From assembly GCF_029774175.1 (NCBI RefSeq), contig NZ_CP103834.1:1374501-1438500 (forward strand): a stretch of DNA of 64,000 nucleotides. Reading direction: 5' to 3'. The position numbers and the translations under genes are program-made. The stretch is from Actinobacillus genomosp. 1 (GTDB lineage: Bacteria; Pseudomonadota; Gammaproteobacteria; Enterobacterales; Pasteurellaceae). The notes beneath the pieces were generated by a model, which saw only the letters and a list, made by a program, of their open reading frames with translations, was not told the origin of the DNA and ran no database searches. Each line of letters starts with the position of its first letter. Position 1 is the first letter of the stretch. This document shows positions 1 to 8,303 of the stretch, one piece after another.

Positions 1-618
1 CTCAGCGGTTGGTAATTTCTGAGCGAGGTTTTCCTTACAGCTATTACCGTATTGGTTGAAACCGTTATCGCCAAAGGTTGCCAATAATTTGCCCGCTTGG
101 TCGAACATCAAACGCCCGCCATTGTGGTCATCACCGCCTGTTAAATTATCTAGCACCACCGTTTCGTTACCGAGTGTTCCCGCTTTGGCATCATAGCTTA
201 AACGCACGATACGCCCAGCGGTTGATTTACCGTCCGTTGGATTTTTGGCATAAGTGTAGTAGGCGTAAACATAGTTCTCGCCTTTGCCTTTCAAGAAGTT
301 GGGGTGGAACGCCATTCCCAATACACCCTGATGAACGGGTTGAGCGAAGGCTTTGTCAAAGGTGTAAAGCACTTTTTTCTCGCCCGTTTTGGGATCAATG
401 GTCGCAATGTTCTTGCCTTGACGCTCGGTGATCCAAATTTTGTCGTCAGCCCCCCAAACCATATCCCAAACGCCGTCTAAGCCGTCCATCAATACCGAAC
501 TTTTGATTTCTTGTTCAAGGTTCGCCACCACAGGATTTGCCACGGCTTTCGTTTCAGCGTAAGCTGTTGTGCCAACTGCGACAGTTGCGATCATCATCGC
601 CAGTAATGTTTTTTTCAT
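1..618 (-). CDS. PQQ-dependent sugar dehydrogenase (GdhB/GSDH family), 3' part outside window
   Basis: Only the first 206 codons are present; the frame stays open to base 1. Residues 1-20 form a signal peptide (MKK start, hydrophobic core, TAYA end), so the product is periplasmic. The mature part resembles the beta-propeller of soluble PQQ glucose dehydrogenase: WGADDKIWITER early, then GGDDHNGGRL, whose His matches the catalytic base of Acinetobacter GdhB, then FGDNGFNQYGNSC. Family members oxidise aldoses with PQQ as cofactor; the substrate here is unknown. Two ATGs stand in tandem (621, 618). The second has the better distance to the GGAG ribosome site. A pair of uptake signals lies upstream. 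Confidence 0.8.
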   Translation of the reverse strand, partial: MKKTLLAMMIATVAVGTTAYAETKAVANPVVANLEQEIKSSVLMDGLDGVWDMVWGADDKIWITERQGKNIATIDPKTGEKKVLYTFDKAFAQPVHQGVLGMAFHPNFLKGKGENYVYAYYTYAKNPTDGKSTAGRIVRLSYDAKAGTLGNETVVLDNLTGGDDHNGGRLMFDQAGKLLATFGDNGFNQYGNSCKENLAQKLPTAE

Positions 619-660
619 CATTGCTCCAAAAGTTGGATAAAATTTCGCCATTCTAAGCAC

Positions 661-702
661 AAGCGGTCAAATTCGCAAAATGATTTACAAATTTGACCGC
701 TT
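661..702. terminator. Inverted uptake-signal pair
   Basis: AAGCGGTCAAAT (661-672) pairs with ATTTGACCGCTT (691-702) around an 18-nt loop. It lies between the divergent starts of the sugar dehydrogenase and the araC-type gene. A terminator role is therefore less obvious here than at the other pairs, and it may serve mainly as uptake signals. Confidence 0.6.
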
Positions 703-816
703 GCAATCCCATTTTCGTACCGCTCCAAATATTCATTGAACGAGCGGTTATTTTTGTGGAAATTTCACGATTGTCGGTATATCATTTCGGTAAAAATTTT
801 GCCTAATTCTCCAAAA

Positions 817-1671
817 ATGCAAATTATTGATAAATTATTACCGCTTGTGCCGAAAAACCAAATTTGGCAAACGCCGATTGACGGGTTTGTGATTCAGCAC
901 GCCGATCGTCCTACACCGGTGGCAAACACAATTCTTGAACCTCGCATTTGTATTGTGTTGCAAGGCGAGAGAAAAATTTGTGTCGGTGATCAATGCACAT
1001 TATTTAGTAACAAATATTTTATGTTCTGTCCGGTAAACGTGCCGTTGTCGGTAGAAGTAGTGGAAGCAAGCCCTGAAAAGCCCTATCTGATGATGACGAT
1101 GAAAATCGATCTAAAAATGGTGACAAGTATAGTGCCACACATTCCAAAAAGTGTTGCAAAAAATCAGACGAAATCAACCGCTTTTTTGAAATGGCAATTA
1201 GAAGAAAATTTGCTGACTCAGTTTGAACACTTGATTGACTTGCTCAAAACGCCGGAAGATATAGATTTTCTTGCGCCGCTTATTCAACAACAAATTTATT
1301 ACGTCCTGTTAAAAAGTGATCAAGGGCAGAAATTACGAGAATTGGTACAAATAGGCAGCCACACAAATCGAATCGCTCAAACTGCATTGTGGATCGAGCA
1401 ACATTTGTCTGAACCGTTACGGGTAGATGATTTAGCGAAACAGGCGGGAATGTCGGTTTCAGGTTTTCATTTACATTTTAAAAAAATGACCAATATGTCG
1501 CCGTTACAATATCAAAAATCGCATCGTCTACTGACCGCACAAAAGCTTATTCAAACCAAGCAAAGCAATATCGCCAATATTGCTTTCCAAGTCGGCTACG
1601 AAAGCCCAAGTCAGTTTAGCCGAGAATATAAAAGACATTTTGGGGTAAGCCCGAAAGGGGATGCGAGCTAG
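817..1671 (+). CDS. AraC-family transcriptional regulator
   Basis: A 284-residue regulator with an N-terminal AraC_N-type cupin region (about residues 5-160, with LEPRICIVLQGERK and FMFCPVNVPLSVEV) and a C-terminal double helix-turn-helix (about 185-280, with LAKQAGMSVSGFHLHFKKM and NIANIAFQVGYESPSQFSREYK). The reading frame is open upstream to a TTG at 736, but that stretch overlaps an uptake-signal copy and has no ribosome site. The ATG at 817 begins just before the conserved IDKLLPLVP segment, so I use it, although its ribosome site is also weak. The gene is divergent from the sugar dehydrogenase and may control it; the inducer is unknown. Confidence 0.8.
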   Translation: MQIIDKLLPLVPKNQIWQTPIDGFVIQHADRPTPVANTILEPRICIVLQGERKICVGDQCTLFSNKYFMFCPVNVPLSVEVVEASPEKPYLMMTMKIDLKMVTSIVPHIPKSVAKNQTKSTAFLKWQLEENLLTQFEHLIDLLKTPEDIDFLAPLIQQQIYYVLLKSDQGQKLRELVQIGSHTNRIAQTALWIEQHLSEPLRVDDLAKQAGMSVSGFHLHFKKMTNMSPLQYQKSHRLLTAQKLIQTKQSNIANIAFQVGYESPSQFSREYKRHFGVSPKGDAS

Positions 1672-1729
1672 TATATTAGTGATAACAAGCGGTCTAATTT
1701 CCCTCATTTTTTGTAAATACGTTCGTCAA

Positions 1730-2629
1730 TTATTGTTTCGTCAGGCTCTCCACCAACAAATTTCTGAGCCATTGATAAGCTGGGTCTTGGTGGGTGCGTT
1801 CGTGCCATGCCATTTGGATTGCAAAGCCCTGTACTTCGAGCGGAAGCTCTTTGCAAATCAATCCGCTAAAGTTATGAGATAAGCGTGATGGCATCAATGC
1901 CACTACGTCTGTGCTACGTAAGATATTCGGTAGCAATGAGAAGTGATTGACTGATACTGACACACGACGAGTTTTACCGAGTTTCGCCAATGCCTCATCA
2001 CAAACACCGTAAAATTGTCCACCGTCATAGGACATCATTGCAAAATCCAATTCACAAAAGTTGTCTAAATTTAACGGTTGGTTTGCCATTGGGTGATCTG
2101 CTCGCATCACACAAACATAATGTTCTGTCAGCAACGGTTTGCTGTGTAAATCCGCCGGAATATGTTGGGTGGAAACCAAGGCAATATCAATTCTCGCCTG
2201 TTCAAATTGGGCTAACAAATCCACGTCTTGTGCCGGTAAAAAAGCGACCCTAATTTTGGGTGCAAGTTGTTTTAAATGGGCTAAGAAAGGCGTACCGATC
2301 GCTTCCAAACCATAATCAGTGGAGGCAATCTTAATCGTCATTTCTGCTGTTTGTGGATCAAATTCTACTGGTCGTAACATTCGATTCACTTCCGCCAAAA
2401 TGGTTTTAACTGAAGGCATTAATGCCAAGGCTCTGGCGGTCGGCTCAATCCCGTGTTGCACACGTACAAACAAAGGGTCTCCAAAGCTGTCACGCAGGCG
2501 GTTTAACATCGCACTCATTGCCGGTTGAGTCACGGATAAACGTTGTGCCGCTTTGGTTACGTTGCGTTCTTGTAAAAGTGCATCAAATGCTTTTAATAAA
2601 TTTAAATCCACCGTTCTAATATCACGCAT
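1730..2629 (-). CDS. LysR-family transcriptional regulator
   Basis: A 299-residue LysR protein. The winged helix-turn-helix spans about residues 8-65 (LNLLKAFDALLQERNVTKAAQ, then PAMSAMLNRLR), followed by the substrate-binding domain. The open frame reaches 2650, but the ATG at 2629 is preceded by GGAAG at good spacing and starts the conserved MRDIRTVDLNLL, so it is the likely start. It is divergent from the old-yellow-enzyme homologue that starts 90 bases away. This is the usual arrangement for a LysR regulator and its target, which is inferred. It converges with the araC-type gene, with only a single uptake signal between them. Confidence 0.85.
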   Translation of the reverse strand: MRDIRTVDLNLLKAFDALLQERNVTKAAQRLSVTQPAMSAMLNRLRDSFGDPLFVRVQHGIEPTARALALMPSVKTILAEVNRMLRPVEFDPQTAEMTIKIASTDYGLEAIGTPFLAHLKQLAPKIRVAFLPAQDVDLLAQFEQARIDIALVSTQHIPADLHSKPLLTEHYVCVMRADHPMANQPLNLDNFCELDFAMMSYDGGQFYGVCDEALAKLGKTRRVSVSVNHFSLLPNILRSTDVVALMPSRLSHNFSGLICKELPLEVQGFAIQMAWHERTHQDPAYQWLRNLLVESLTKQ

Positions 2630-2719
2630 ATTTATAACTTCCATAAACAAATATGATTAGTTTTTATATTATAACAAGCGGTAAAATTTATACAATTTTT
2701 TGCAAGTAAGGATTTAGAC

Positions 2720-3781
2720 ATGGCGAAATTTAGATATTTACAAACACCTTTCAAGCTCAAAAATCTTGAACTTAAAAACCGTATCGTGATGCCACCTATG
2801 TGCCAATATTCGGCAACAGACGGTGTGCCGAACGACTGGCATTTTGTGCATTACACCGCGCGTGCGATTGGTGGTGTCGGTTTAATCATTGTAGAAATGA
2901 CCAACGTTGCACCAAACGGTCGTATCACTCCAAGTTGCTTAGGTTTATGGAATGACGAACAACGTGATGCGTTTAAACCGCTTGTCGATTCCGTACATAA
3001 ATACGGCAGTAAAATTGCGGTGCAAATTGGTCACGCCGGTCGTAAAGCGCAAGATTGCGATGATGTGGTTGCACCTTCGGCAATTCACTACGGTGAATTA
3101 GATTATACAGGTCAGAATTTAAAAACTCCTCGTGAATTAAGCAAAGCGGAAATTCAGGAAGTGATTCAATCTTACCAAGATGCGGTAAAACGTGCGGTGG
3201 AAGCCGGTTTTGATGCGATTGAAATTCACGGCGCACACGGCTATCTAATTCACCAATTCTCATCGCCGAAATCAAACCAACGTACTGATGAATACGGTCA
3301 AGATCGTTTCTTATTTGGTGAGCAAGTAATTAAAGCCGCTAAAGCGGTCATGCCGGCAGATATGCCGTTGATCGTGCGTATTTCGGCACAAGAATTCGGT
3401 GCGGACGGTTTTGATGCGGATTACGGTGTGGAAATGGCAAAACGTTTTGCGGCAGCCGGCGCAGATTGTATGCACGTAAGTGCCGGCGGTGACGGTGTGT
3501 TAGCGGAAGGCAAACATCCGCCATTTAATGCAGGTTATCAAGTGTATCTAGCTCGTGCGGTAAAACAAGCGACCGGTTTACCTACTATTGCTGTCGGTAT
3601 GTTGGACGATGCGAATGTGGTTGATCATGTGCTAGCCATTGGCGATACGGATTTAGTGGGCGTTGGCCGTGCATTATTACGTGACCCACAATGGTTATTG
3701 AATGTACAATACGCACAAAATGCGTCAAATAACAGCGGTATTGAATTTGTGCCGGCACAATATCAACGTGGTTATTTCTAA
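2720..3781 (+). CDS. Old-yellow-enzyme family NAD(P)H:flavin oxidoreductase (YqjM-like)
   Basis: A 353-residue FMN TIM-barrel enzyme of the YqjM subgroup. The MPPMCQYSA segment places Cys28 and Tyr30 where YqjM has its redox-tuning Cys26 and Tyr28. HGAH (His170 and His173) is the substrate-anion binding pair, and SPKSNQRTDEYG follows. YqjM-type enzymes reduce the C=C bond of unsaturated aldehydes, ketones and quinones with NADPH and respond to oxidative or electrophile stress. The ribosome site TAAGGA is upstream. A strong uptake-signal terminator follows. The neighbouring divergent LysR regulator probably controls it. Confidence 0.9.
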   Translation: MAKFRYLQTPFKLKNLELKNRIVMPPMCQYSATDGVPNDWHFVHYTARAIGGVGLIIVEMTNVAPNGRITPSCLGLWNDEQRDAFKPLVDSVHKYGSKIAVQIGHAGRKAQDCDDVVAPSAIHYGELDYTGQNLKTPRELSKAEIQEVIQSYQDAVKRAVEAGFDAIEIHGAHGYLIHQFSSPKSNQRTDEYGQDRFLFGEQVIKAAKAVMPADMPLIVRISAQEFGADGFDADYGVEMAKRFAAAGADCMHVSAGGDGVLAEGKHPPFNAGYQVYLARAVKQATGLPTIAVGMLDDANVVDHVLAIGDTDLVGVGRALLRDPQWLLNVQYAQNASNNSGIEFVPAQYQRGYF

Positions 3782-3794
3782 TTAACGTCTATAC

Positions 3795-3829
3795 AAGCGG
3801 TGTAAAAAGAAGCATTTTTTACACCGCTT
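3795..3829 (+). terminator. Terminator made of an inverted uptake-signal pair
   Basis: AAGCGGTGTAAAAA (3795-3808) pairs with TTTTTTACACCGCTT (3815-3829) around a short loop, 14 bases after the oxidoreductase stop. It separates this gene from the next one on the same strand. Confidence 0.8.
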
Positions 3830-3862
3830 TATCTTATTTATCACACTCAGATTTATCACATT

Positions 3863-4900
3863 ATGCAACTTTCTATTTTAAATCTCGTCCCGGTGCGTGA
3901 AGGGCAAAACTACGCACAAGCAATGCAATCTATGGTAAAACTGGCAAAACTGGCGGAAGAACTGGATTTGGCTCGCTATTGGATTGCCGAACACCATAAT
4001 ATGAAAAACCTAGCCAGCTCGGCAACCACCCTGCTGATTCAACACGCGTTAGCCAATACTAACAAAATTGCGGTTGGCTCAGGCGGTGTGATGTTACCGA
4101 ACCACAGTCCTTATATTGTAGCGGAACAATACGGTACACTTGCAACCCTTTATCCGAATCGTGTTCAGCTTGGCTTAGGCAGAGCGCCCGGCACCGATAT
4201 GCGTACCGCTAACGCATTACGCCGAGGAGCAAAACACCTCGAATTTCCGGATGAAATTGCCGAACTGCGTGGTTATTTCCAAAATACTAATCCGGTTTCC
4301 GCTTACCCTGCCGCCGGTTTAGATATCCCGTTCTATATTTTAGGCTCCAGCACCGAAAGTGCTTATTTAGCCGCAGAACTGGGTTTACCTTATGCGTTTG
4401 CCGCCCATTTCGCTCCACGTATGATGATGGAAGCGGTCGAAATTTATCGCCGTTATTTCAAGCCGTCCAAATATTTAGCGAAACCTTATGTAATTATGGG
4501 CGTGAATGCGATTGTGGCGGATAGCGATGCGGAAGCACAAAGTCTGGTGACCACCCAAACCCAATTCTTTATTAATGTCGTGACCAACGCACAACAGAAT
4601 TTACAACCGCCAATGGCAAATGATGCGGAAGTGTGGCAAAACTTTAATCGTACGGAAAACGAGCTGCACTTCGGACCGGTCGATTTACGTGAAATGCAGA
4701 TTTACCACCAAGAAAAAGCGGTGGTAGAACAAATGACCGCTTGTACGCTAGTCGGCTCACCGGCAACAGTTAAAGCTCAATTAACCCAATTAACTAAACA
4801 AGTGGAAATTGATGAAATTATGGCGGTGACTTATATCTACGATGAACAAAAACAGGCGAAATCTTACCGCTTGTTGAAAGAAATTGTGAATAGTCTTTAA
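3863..4900 (+). CDS. LLM-class flavin-dependent oxidoreductase (YhbW-like)
   Basis: A 345-residue member of the bacterial-luciferase-like superfamily. The N-terminus has the typical beta strand (MQLSILNLVPVREG), then YWIAEHHN, then VGSGGVMLPNHSPYIVAEQ and RVQLGLGRAPGTD, all features of the MsnO8/YhbW group. Such proteins use reduced flavin for monooxygenation, but the substrate cannot be told from sequence. It follows the YqjM-like gene on the same strand but is separated by a terminator, so it probably has its own promoter in 3830-3862 or depends on readthrough. No clear ribosome site precedes the ATG. Confidence 0.85.
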   Translation: MQLSILNLVPVREGQNYAQAMQSMVKLAKLAEELDLARYWIAEHHNMKNLASSATTLLIQHALANTNKIAVGSGGVMLPNHSPYIVAEQYGTLATLYPNRVQLGLGRAPGTDMRTANALRRGAKHLEFPDEIAELRGYFQNTNPVSAYPAAGLDIPFYILGSSTESAYLAAELGLPYAFAAHFAPRMMMEAVEIYRRYFKPSKYLAKPYVIMGVNAIVADSDAEAQSLVTTQTQFFINVVTNAQQNLQPPMANDAEVWQNFNRTENELHFGPVDLREMQIYHQEKAVVEQMTACTLVGSPATVKAQLTQLTKQVEIDEIMAVTYIYDEQKQAKSYRLLKEIVNSL

Positions 4901-4912
4901 CCAATCTAAATT

Positions 4913-4945
4913 TTAGAGGTAAATCTATATGTGATTTACCTCTAA
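4913..4945. terminator. Bidirectional terminator between convergent genes
   Basis: TTAGAGGTAAATC (4913-4925) pairs perfectly with GATTTACCTCTAA (4933-4945) around a 7-nt loop. It sits between the convergent LLM oxidoreductase and alpha/beta hydrolase genes. Confidence 0.75.
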
Positions 4946-4955
4946 TTATTTATGC

Positions 4956-5828
4956 TTATTTTTGCTGTAGAAATGGCTCGACTACCGCCCATACAGCGGG
5001 GAAATTAGTCATAAAAACTTGATGCGGTGCATTAGGAATAATTGCCAAATCTGCATTAGGCAAATATTTATAGGCTTGAATCACGGTATCTAACGGAGCA
5101 TTTTTATCATCTTCACCGGCTAAAACTAACGTTTTATTTTTAACCCGTTCAAAAAGCGGTTTACCAATTTCAACTTGATTATAGTAAGCGGTCTGATTTT
5201 TATACCAATTTGCTAAATCGCGATTGGGACGAAGATGCTGCTGTAGCTCCCAATATGCTTTATCTAAATTAACTAAATTCTCCAACGGAAGATCAAAAGA
5301 ACGCCACGCTTTTTTCCATTCACCCGCACCGATAGCCACTAATTTTTTTATCTGTAACGGATATTCTGCGGCAAAGACATAACCTGTGTAAGCACCGTCA
5401 CTAAAACCAAGAATATCAATCGGTTGAGTAATCTTTTCTTGTGCCAATACCGCTTTTACGTCTTTAGCTTTCTGTGCATAATCAAGCGGTTCTGTACCAA
5501 CTTCCGATTTTCCATGACCTCGAGTCGAAATGGCAATAACCAGATAATCATTTTTTAAATGATCAATAAACTCCCCCATTTCCGTTATCGAACCGACTAA
5601 ACCACCATGTAAAATAACGATCGGATCTCCTTTTCCGTAAGTTTCATAATAGATTTTAGCCGAACCGGATTGAACCCTCTTACCTGCCTGCGGATAATTG
5701 CCATAAGCGGTTTGGCTTATATAACTTGATTCCGTTTGTCCAAAATAACGAGGAATTTCACTTGTATTAGCTGAACAAATAGAAACCCAACGCCCTGATA
5801 ATAAAAGAAAAAATTTTCCTCGTTTCAT
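4956..5828 (-). CDS. Alpha/beta hydrolase, probably exported
   Basis: A 290-residue alpha/beta-hydrolase fold protein. The oxyanion region is ILHGG (about 72-76). The nucleophile is Ser143 in GFSDG, the acid Asp240/241 in GEDDKNAP and the base His269 in NAPHQVF. The first 20 residues are basic and then hydrophobic (KRGKFFLLLSG) and may be a signal sequence, though the pattern is poor. The start is supported by GGAGTG upstream. It lies 35 bases after pptA on the same strand, with no terminator between, so the two are likely co-transcribed. The substrate is unknown; the fold covers esterases, haloperoxidases and C-C hydrolases. Confidence 0.8.
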   Translation of the reverse strand: MKRGKFFLLLSGRWVSICSANTSEIPRYFGQTESSYISQTAYGNYPQAGKRVQSGSAKIYYETYGKGDPIVILHGGLVGSITEMGEFIDHLKNDYLVIAISTRGHGKSEVGTEPLDYAQKAKDVKAVLAQEKITQPIDILGFSDGAYTGYVFAAEYPLQIKKLVAIGAGEWKKAWRSFDLPLENLVNLDKAYWELQQHLRPNRDLANWYKNQTAYYNQVEIGKPLFERVKNKTLVLAGEDDKNAPLDTVIQAYKYLPNADLAIIPNAPHQVFMTNFPAVWAVVEPFLQQK

Positions 5829-5863
5829 TTTTCACTCCATATTTTTGAATTTAAATTTTAGCT

Positions 5864-6091
5864 CTAGAGTTTATAACCCGGTTTTTTCGCAAGTGTCGCT
5901 AAATTAGGTTCAATTTCGTTATGATAAACCTCTCCCCAATTTTCCGGATCAATCTCGGTATATTGAATAGAAATAACTTCATCCGTTGCTTTTAAATGTT
6001 TCTGTATTACGGCATTTAATTCATCAATGAAATTCGTAAACTCTACTTCGTTTAGATGTTTCGGATAACATTTAATATTGATATGTGGCAT
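5864..6091 (-). CDS. pptA: Tautomerase PptA (4-oxalocrotonate tautomerase family)
   Basis: A 75-residue protein of the 4-OT family. Met1 is followed by Pro2, the catalytic general base once the Met is removed. The pattern MPHINIKCYP at the start and LAKKPGYKL at the end matches E. coli PptA (YdcE) over the whole length, including the conserved PE(N/S)W segment. The family interconverts keto and enol forms; the physiological substrate of PptA is not established. The ribosome site GGGAG is clear. It heads a probable two-gene unit with the hydrolase and is divergent from a LysR gene. Confidence 0.88.
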   Translation of the reverse strand: MPHINIKCYPKHLNEVEFTNFIDELNAVIQKHLKATDEVISIQYTEIDPENWGEVYHNEIEPNLATLAKKPGYKL

Positions 6092-6215
6092 AAGCTATAC
6101 TCCCAAAATGTTTAATGAAGATAGAAAGAGTGTAACGCTATTAATACAACTTGATAATCCACATATTCCTTAATAAACTTTCAAGAAAAACTTAACAATA
6201 AATAGGAAAAGATAG

Positions 6216-7097
6216 ATGGACATGCTAAAAGCAATGTTAATTTTTAACCTTGTCTTAGAAAAAGGCAGTATGTCTGCCGCAGCTAAAGAATTAGGCATAA
6301 CCAGTTCCGCTGTCAGCCAACATATTCAATTATTAGAACGGCATCACCGCATTAAATTACTTAATAGAACGACTCGTAAGATCAGCCCAACAGCAGCAGG
6401 CAAACTTTTATGGCAGGGAGCAAAGAAAATCAGCCAAACGCTGGCAGAAACACAGGAAGCATTAGCTGATTTACAAACCGAACTTACCGGTCCAGTTACG
6501 ATCAGTTTACCGACAGGCTTTATTGATAGCCAAGCGGTTAAGCGATTTCTTACCAAAGTAAAATTACAACATCCTAAAATTCAGCTTGAACTGATTCCGG
6601 ATGATCATATTGCCGATTTAATGAACGAACAAATTGATATTGCTATTCGAGCGGCAGAACCTGCTCCTAACAGCAGTTTAGTCGCCCGTTATTTGACTAA
6701 ATGGCGATTGTGTATTTGTGCTAGCCCGACTTATTTAGCTGAAAAAGAAATTAATAATGCGACGGATCTACTATCCTTAGATTGGATAAAATATAATGAA
6801 ACCGTATTTCGTAATACTTTATCATCACTGGGTTTAGAAGGAGTTTCGCCGAAAAATTCGTTTATATGTTCAAGTATTACCGCATCTAAAAGTCTTGCTA
6901 TTTCAGGATTTGGACTCACCATTCAACTTTCCGGTGAAATCGAACAATCACTTGCAAGAAAAGAACTTGTCATCGTGTTACCAGAAATTGAATTACCTTA
7001 CTACAATCTCTATGCCGTCACAGCGCATCGCACTCAATCGGCAAAAATACAAGCAATCTTACAGTTATTAAAACAGAGCTTTGAAATAAATTCCTAA
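6216..7097 (+). CDS. LysR-family transcriptional regulator
   Basis: A 293-residue LysR protein of the short-wing group: the N-terminus MDMLKAMLIFNLVLEKGSM, then the recognition helix region SSAVSQHIQLLERHH and LLNRTTRKISPTAAG. The ligand-binding domain covers about 90-290. AGGAAAAG precedes the ATG. It is divergent from pptA and the hydrolase across 124 bases, so those are the likely targets. It ends at an uptake-signal terminator shared with the convergent dehydrogenase gene. Confidence 0.85.
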   Translation: MDMLKAMLIFNLVLEKGSMSAAAKELGITSSAVSQHIQLLERHHRIKLLNRTTRKISPTAAGKLLWQGAKKISQTLAETQEALADLQTELTGPVTISLPTGFIDSQAVKRFLTKVKLQHPKIQLELIPDDHIADLMNEQIDIAIRAAEPAPNSSLVARYLTKWRLCICASPTYLAEKEINNATDLLSLDWIKYNETVFRNTLSSLGLEGVSPKNSFICSSITASKSLAISGFGLTIQLSGEIEQSLARKELVIVLPEIELPYYNLYAVTAHRTQSAKIQAILQLLKQSFEINS

Positions 7098-7122
7098 CAA
7101 GAGTAAAGGACAATAAAATGAT

Positions 7123-7158
7123 AAGCGGTCGTAAATTTTTAACTATTTACGACCGCTT
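7123..7158. terminator. Bidirectional uptake-signal terminator
   Basis: AAGCGGTCGTAAAT (7123-7136) pairs with ATTTACGACCGCTT (7145-7158), a 14-bp perfect stem with an 8-nt loop. It sits between the convergent lysR gene and the dehydrogenase gene. Confidence 0.85.
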
Positions 7159-7174
7159 ATTTATACAAATTTAA

Positions 7175-8044
7175 TTATTTTTTCGCTAATTGTAAGTAAA
7201 TACCTGAAACGTCTTGGCTTCCTAAATCCGCTTTTACCGCTTCACGATATTGTGCCGCAACCGTTTCAACCGCTGGTAGCGTTAAGCCTGCTTTTTCTAA
7301 TTCTCCACAAGCGAGATTGAGATCTTTACTTGCATGTTTCAGCATAAATGCCGCAGGGAATGATTTTTCTAACAATAACAGTTTTTTGGTTTGGAACATC
7401 GGTGAGTTCATCGCTGATCCGCCAATCGCTTCGGCAAGATCATTTAAGTTAATGCCGAATTGTTCGCCCATTAACATTGCTTCTGCATAGGCTTCGCCGA
7501 ATACGCCTAATAATGAATTAAGCACTAATTTTGCACCGGAGCCTTTACCCACATCACCGAAATGGAAAGTACGCTGACCAAGTACGTCAAATACCGGTTG
7601 TAACGGTTTTAATACCGCTTCTTGTCCGCCGAATAGGATTAATAAAGTACCGTTTGTCGCCGGCACCACCGAACCTGAAACCGGTGCTTCGGCAAATAAG
7701 CCGCCGTGTTCTTCCACCAATACTTTTAGTTTTAAATTTTCGGTTGGGGAAACCGTACTCATATTAACGATAACCTTACCCTGCAGTTTTGCACAAACGT
7801 CCGGATTTAAAATATCTACTGCCGCCGCATAGTCCGAAACCATCAAAATAACCGCTTGGTTTTCTGCAACTAATTGTTCTACCGAACCGGCAACTTTTGC
7901 ACCTTTTTCTGCAAATTCCGCACTTTTCGCCGCATTTCGGTTATAAACGCTGACATTAATATTATTCGCCAGTAAACGATTAACCATCGGTACGCCCATT
8001 TGACCTAAGCCGATCCAACCAATTTGTGTAAATGTTGCCGTCAT
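7175..8044 (-). CDS. NAD(P)-dependent beta-hydroxyacid dehydrogenase family protein
   Basis: A 289-residue enzyme of the 3-hydroxyisobutyrate/tartronate-semialdehyde reductase family. The Rossmann loop is GLGQMG (12-17), the substrate-binding segment is EAPVSGSVVPATNGTL and the catalytic Lys is in GSGAKLVLN. The frame extends to 8101, but the ATG at 8044 has AGAAGGAA at correct spacing and begins directly before the nucleotide fold, so it is preferred. Without a known garR- or mmsB-type neighbour the substrate cannot be assigned. GLYR1-type succinic semialdehyde or glyoxylate reductases are alternatives. Confidence 0.85.
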   Translation of the reverse strand: MTATFTQIGWIGLGQMGVPMVNRLLANNINVSVYNRNAAKSAEFAEKGAKVAGSVEQLVAENQAVILMVSDYAAAVDILNPDVCAKLQGKVIVNMSTVSPTENLKLKVLVEEHGGLFAEAPVSGSVVPATNGTLLILFGGQEAVLKPLQPVFDVLGQRTFHFGDVGKGSGAKLVLNSLLGVFGEAYAEAMLMGEQFGINLNDLAEAIGGSAMNSPMFQTKKLLLLEKSFPAAFMLKHASKDLNLACGELEKAGLTLPAVETVAAQYREAVKADLGSQDVSGIYLQLAKK

Positions 8045-8228
8045 ATTATTTTCCTTCTGCTGTGGGACAAATTTAATTGATTGTAGCTTATTTTTTAACA
8101 TTGTAAACGCCTAAAAATAGGCTTTCTAACATAAACTTAAATTATATTCCCTATAATAAAATGTGATTGGATTTTATATCTTGGAATCGCTTAAACTTTA
8201 AAAATTATATTTTATTCGGAAAGCAACT

Positions 8229-8291
8229 ATGAAATCGTGTTTAGTTCTTGCATCTTTATTCGTTGCACTAACTAATCAACTCTATAAATAA
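8229..8291 (+). CDS. Short hydrophobic ORF (20 aa), possible gene remnant or leader
   Basis: A 20-codon frame starting MKSCLVLASLFVAL and ending NQLYK, directly before the nitroreductase gene. It looks like a signal peptide cut off just after the hydrophobic core. No strong ribosome site precedes it. It may be the remains of an exported or lipoprotein gene, a small membrane protein, or chance. Confidence 0.25.
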   Translation: MKSCLVLASLFVALTNQLYK

Positions 8292-8303
8292 AAAGGAAAA
8301 ATA

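Noticed and set aside
78..431. Plus-strand open frame of 117 codons
   Set aside because: It lies antisense to the well-conserved sugar dehydrogenase and has no recognisable domain or ribosome site.
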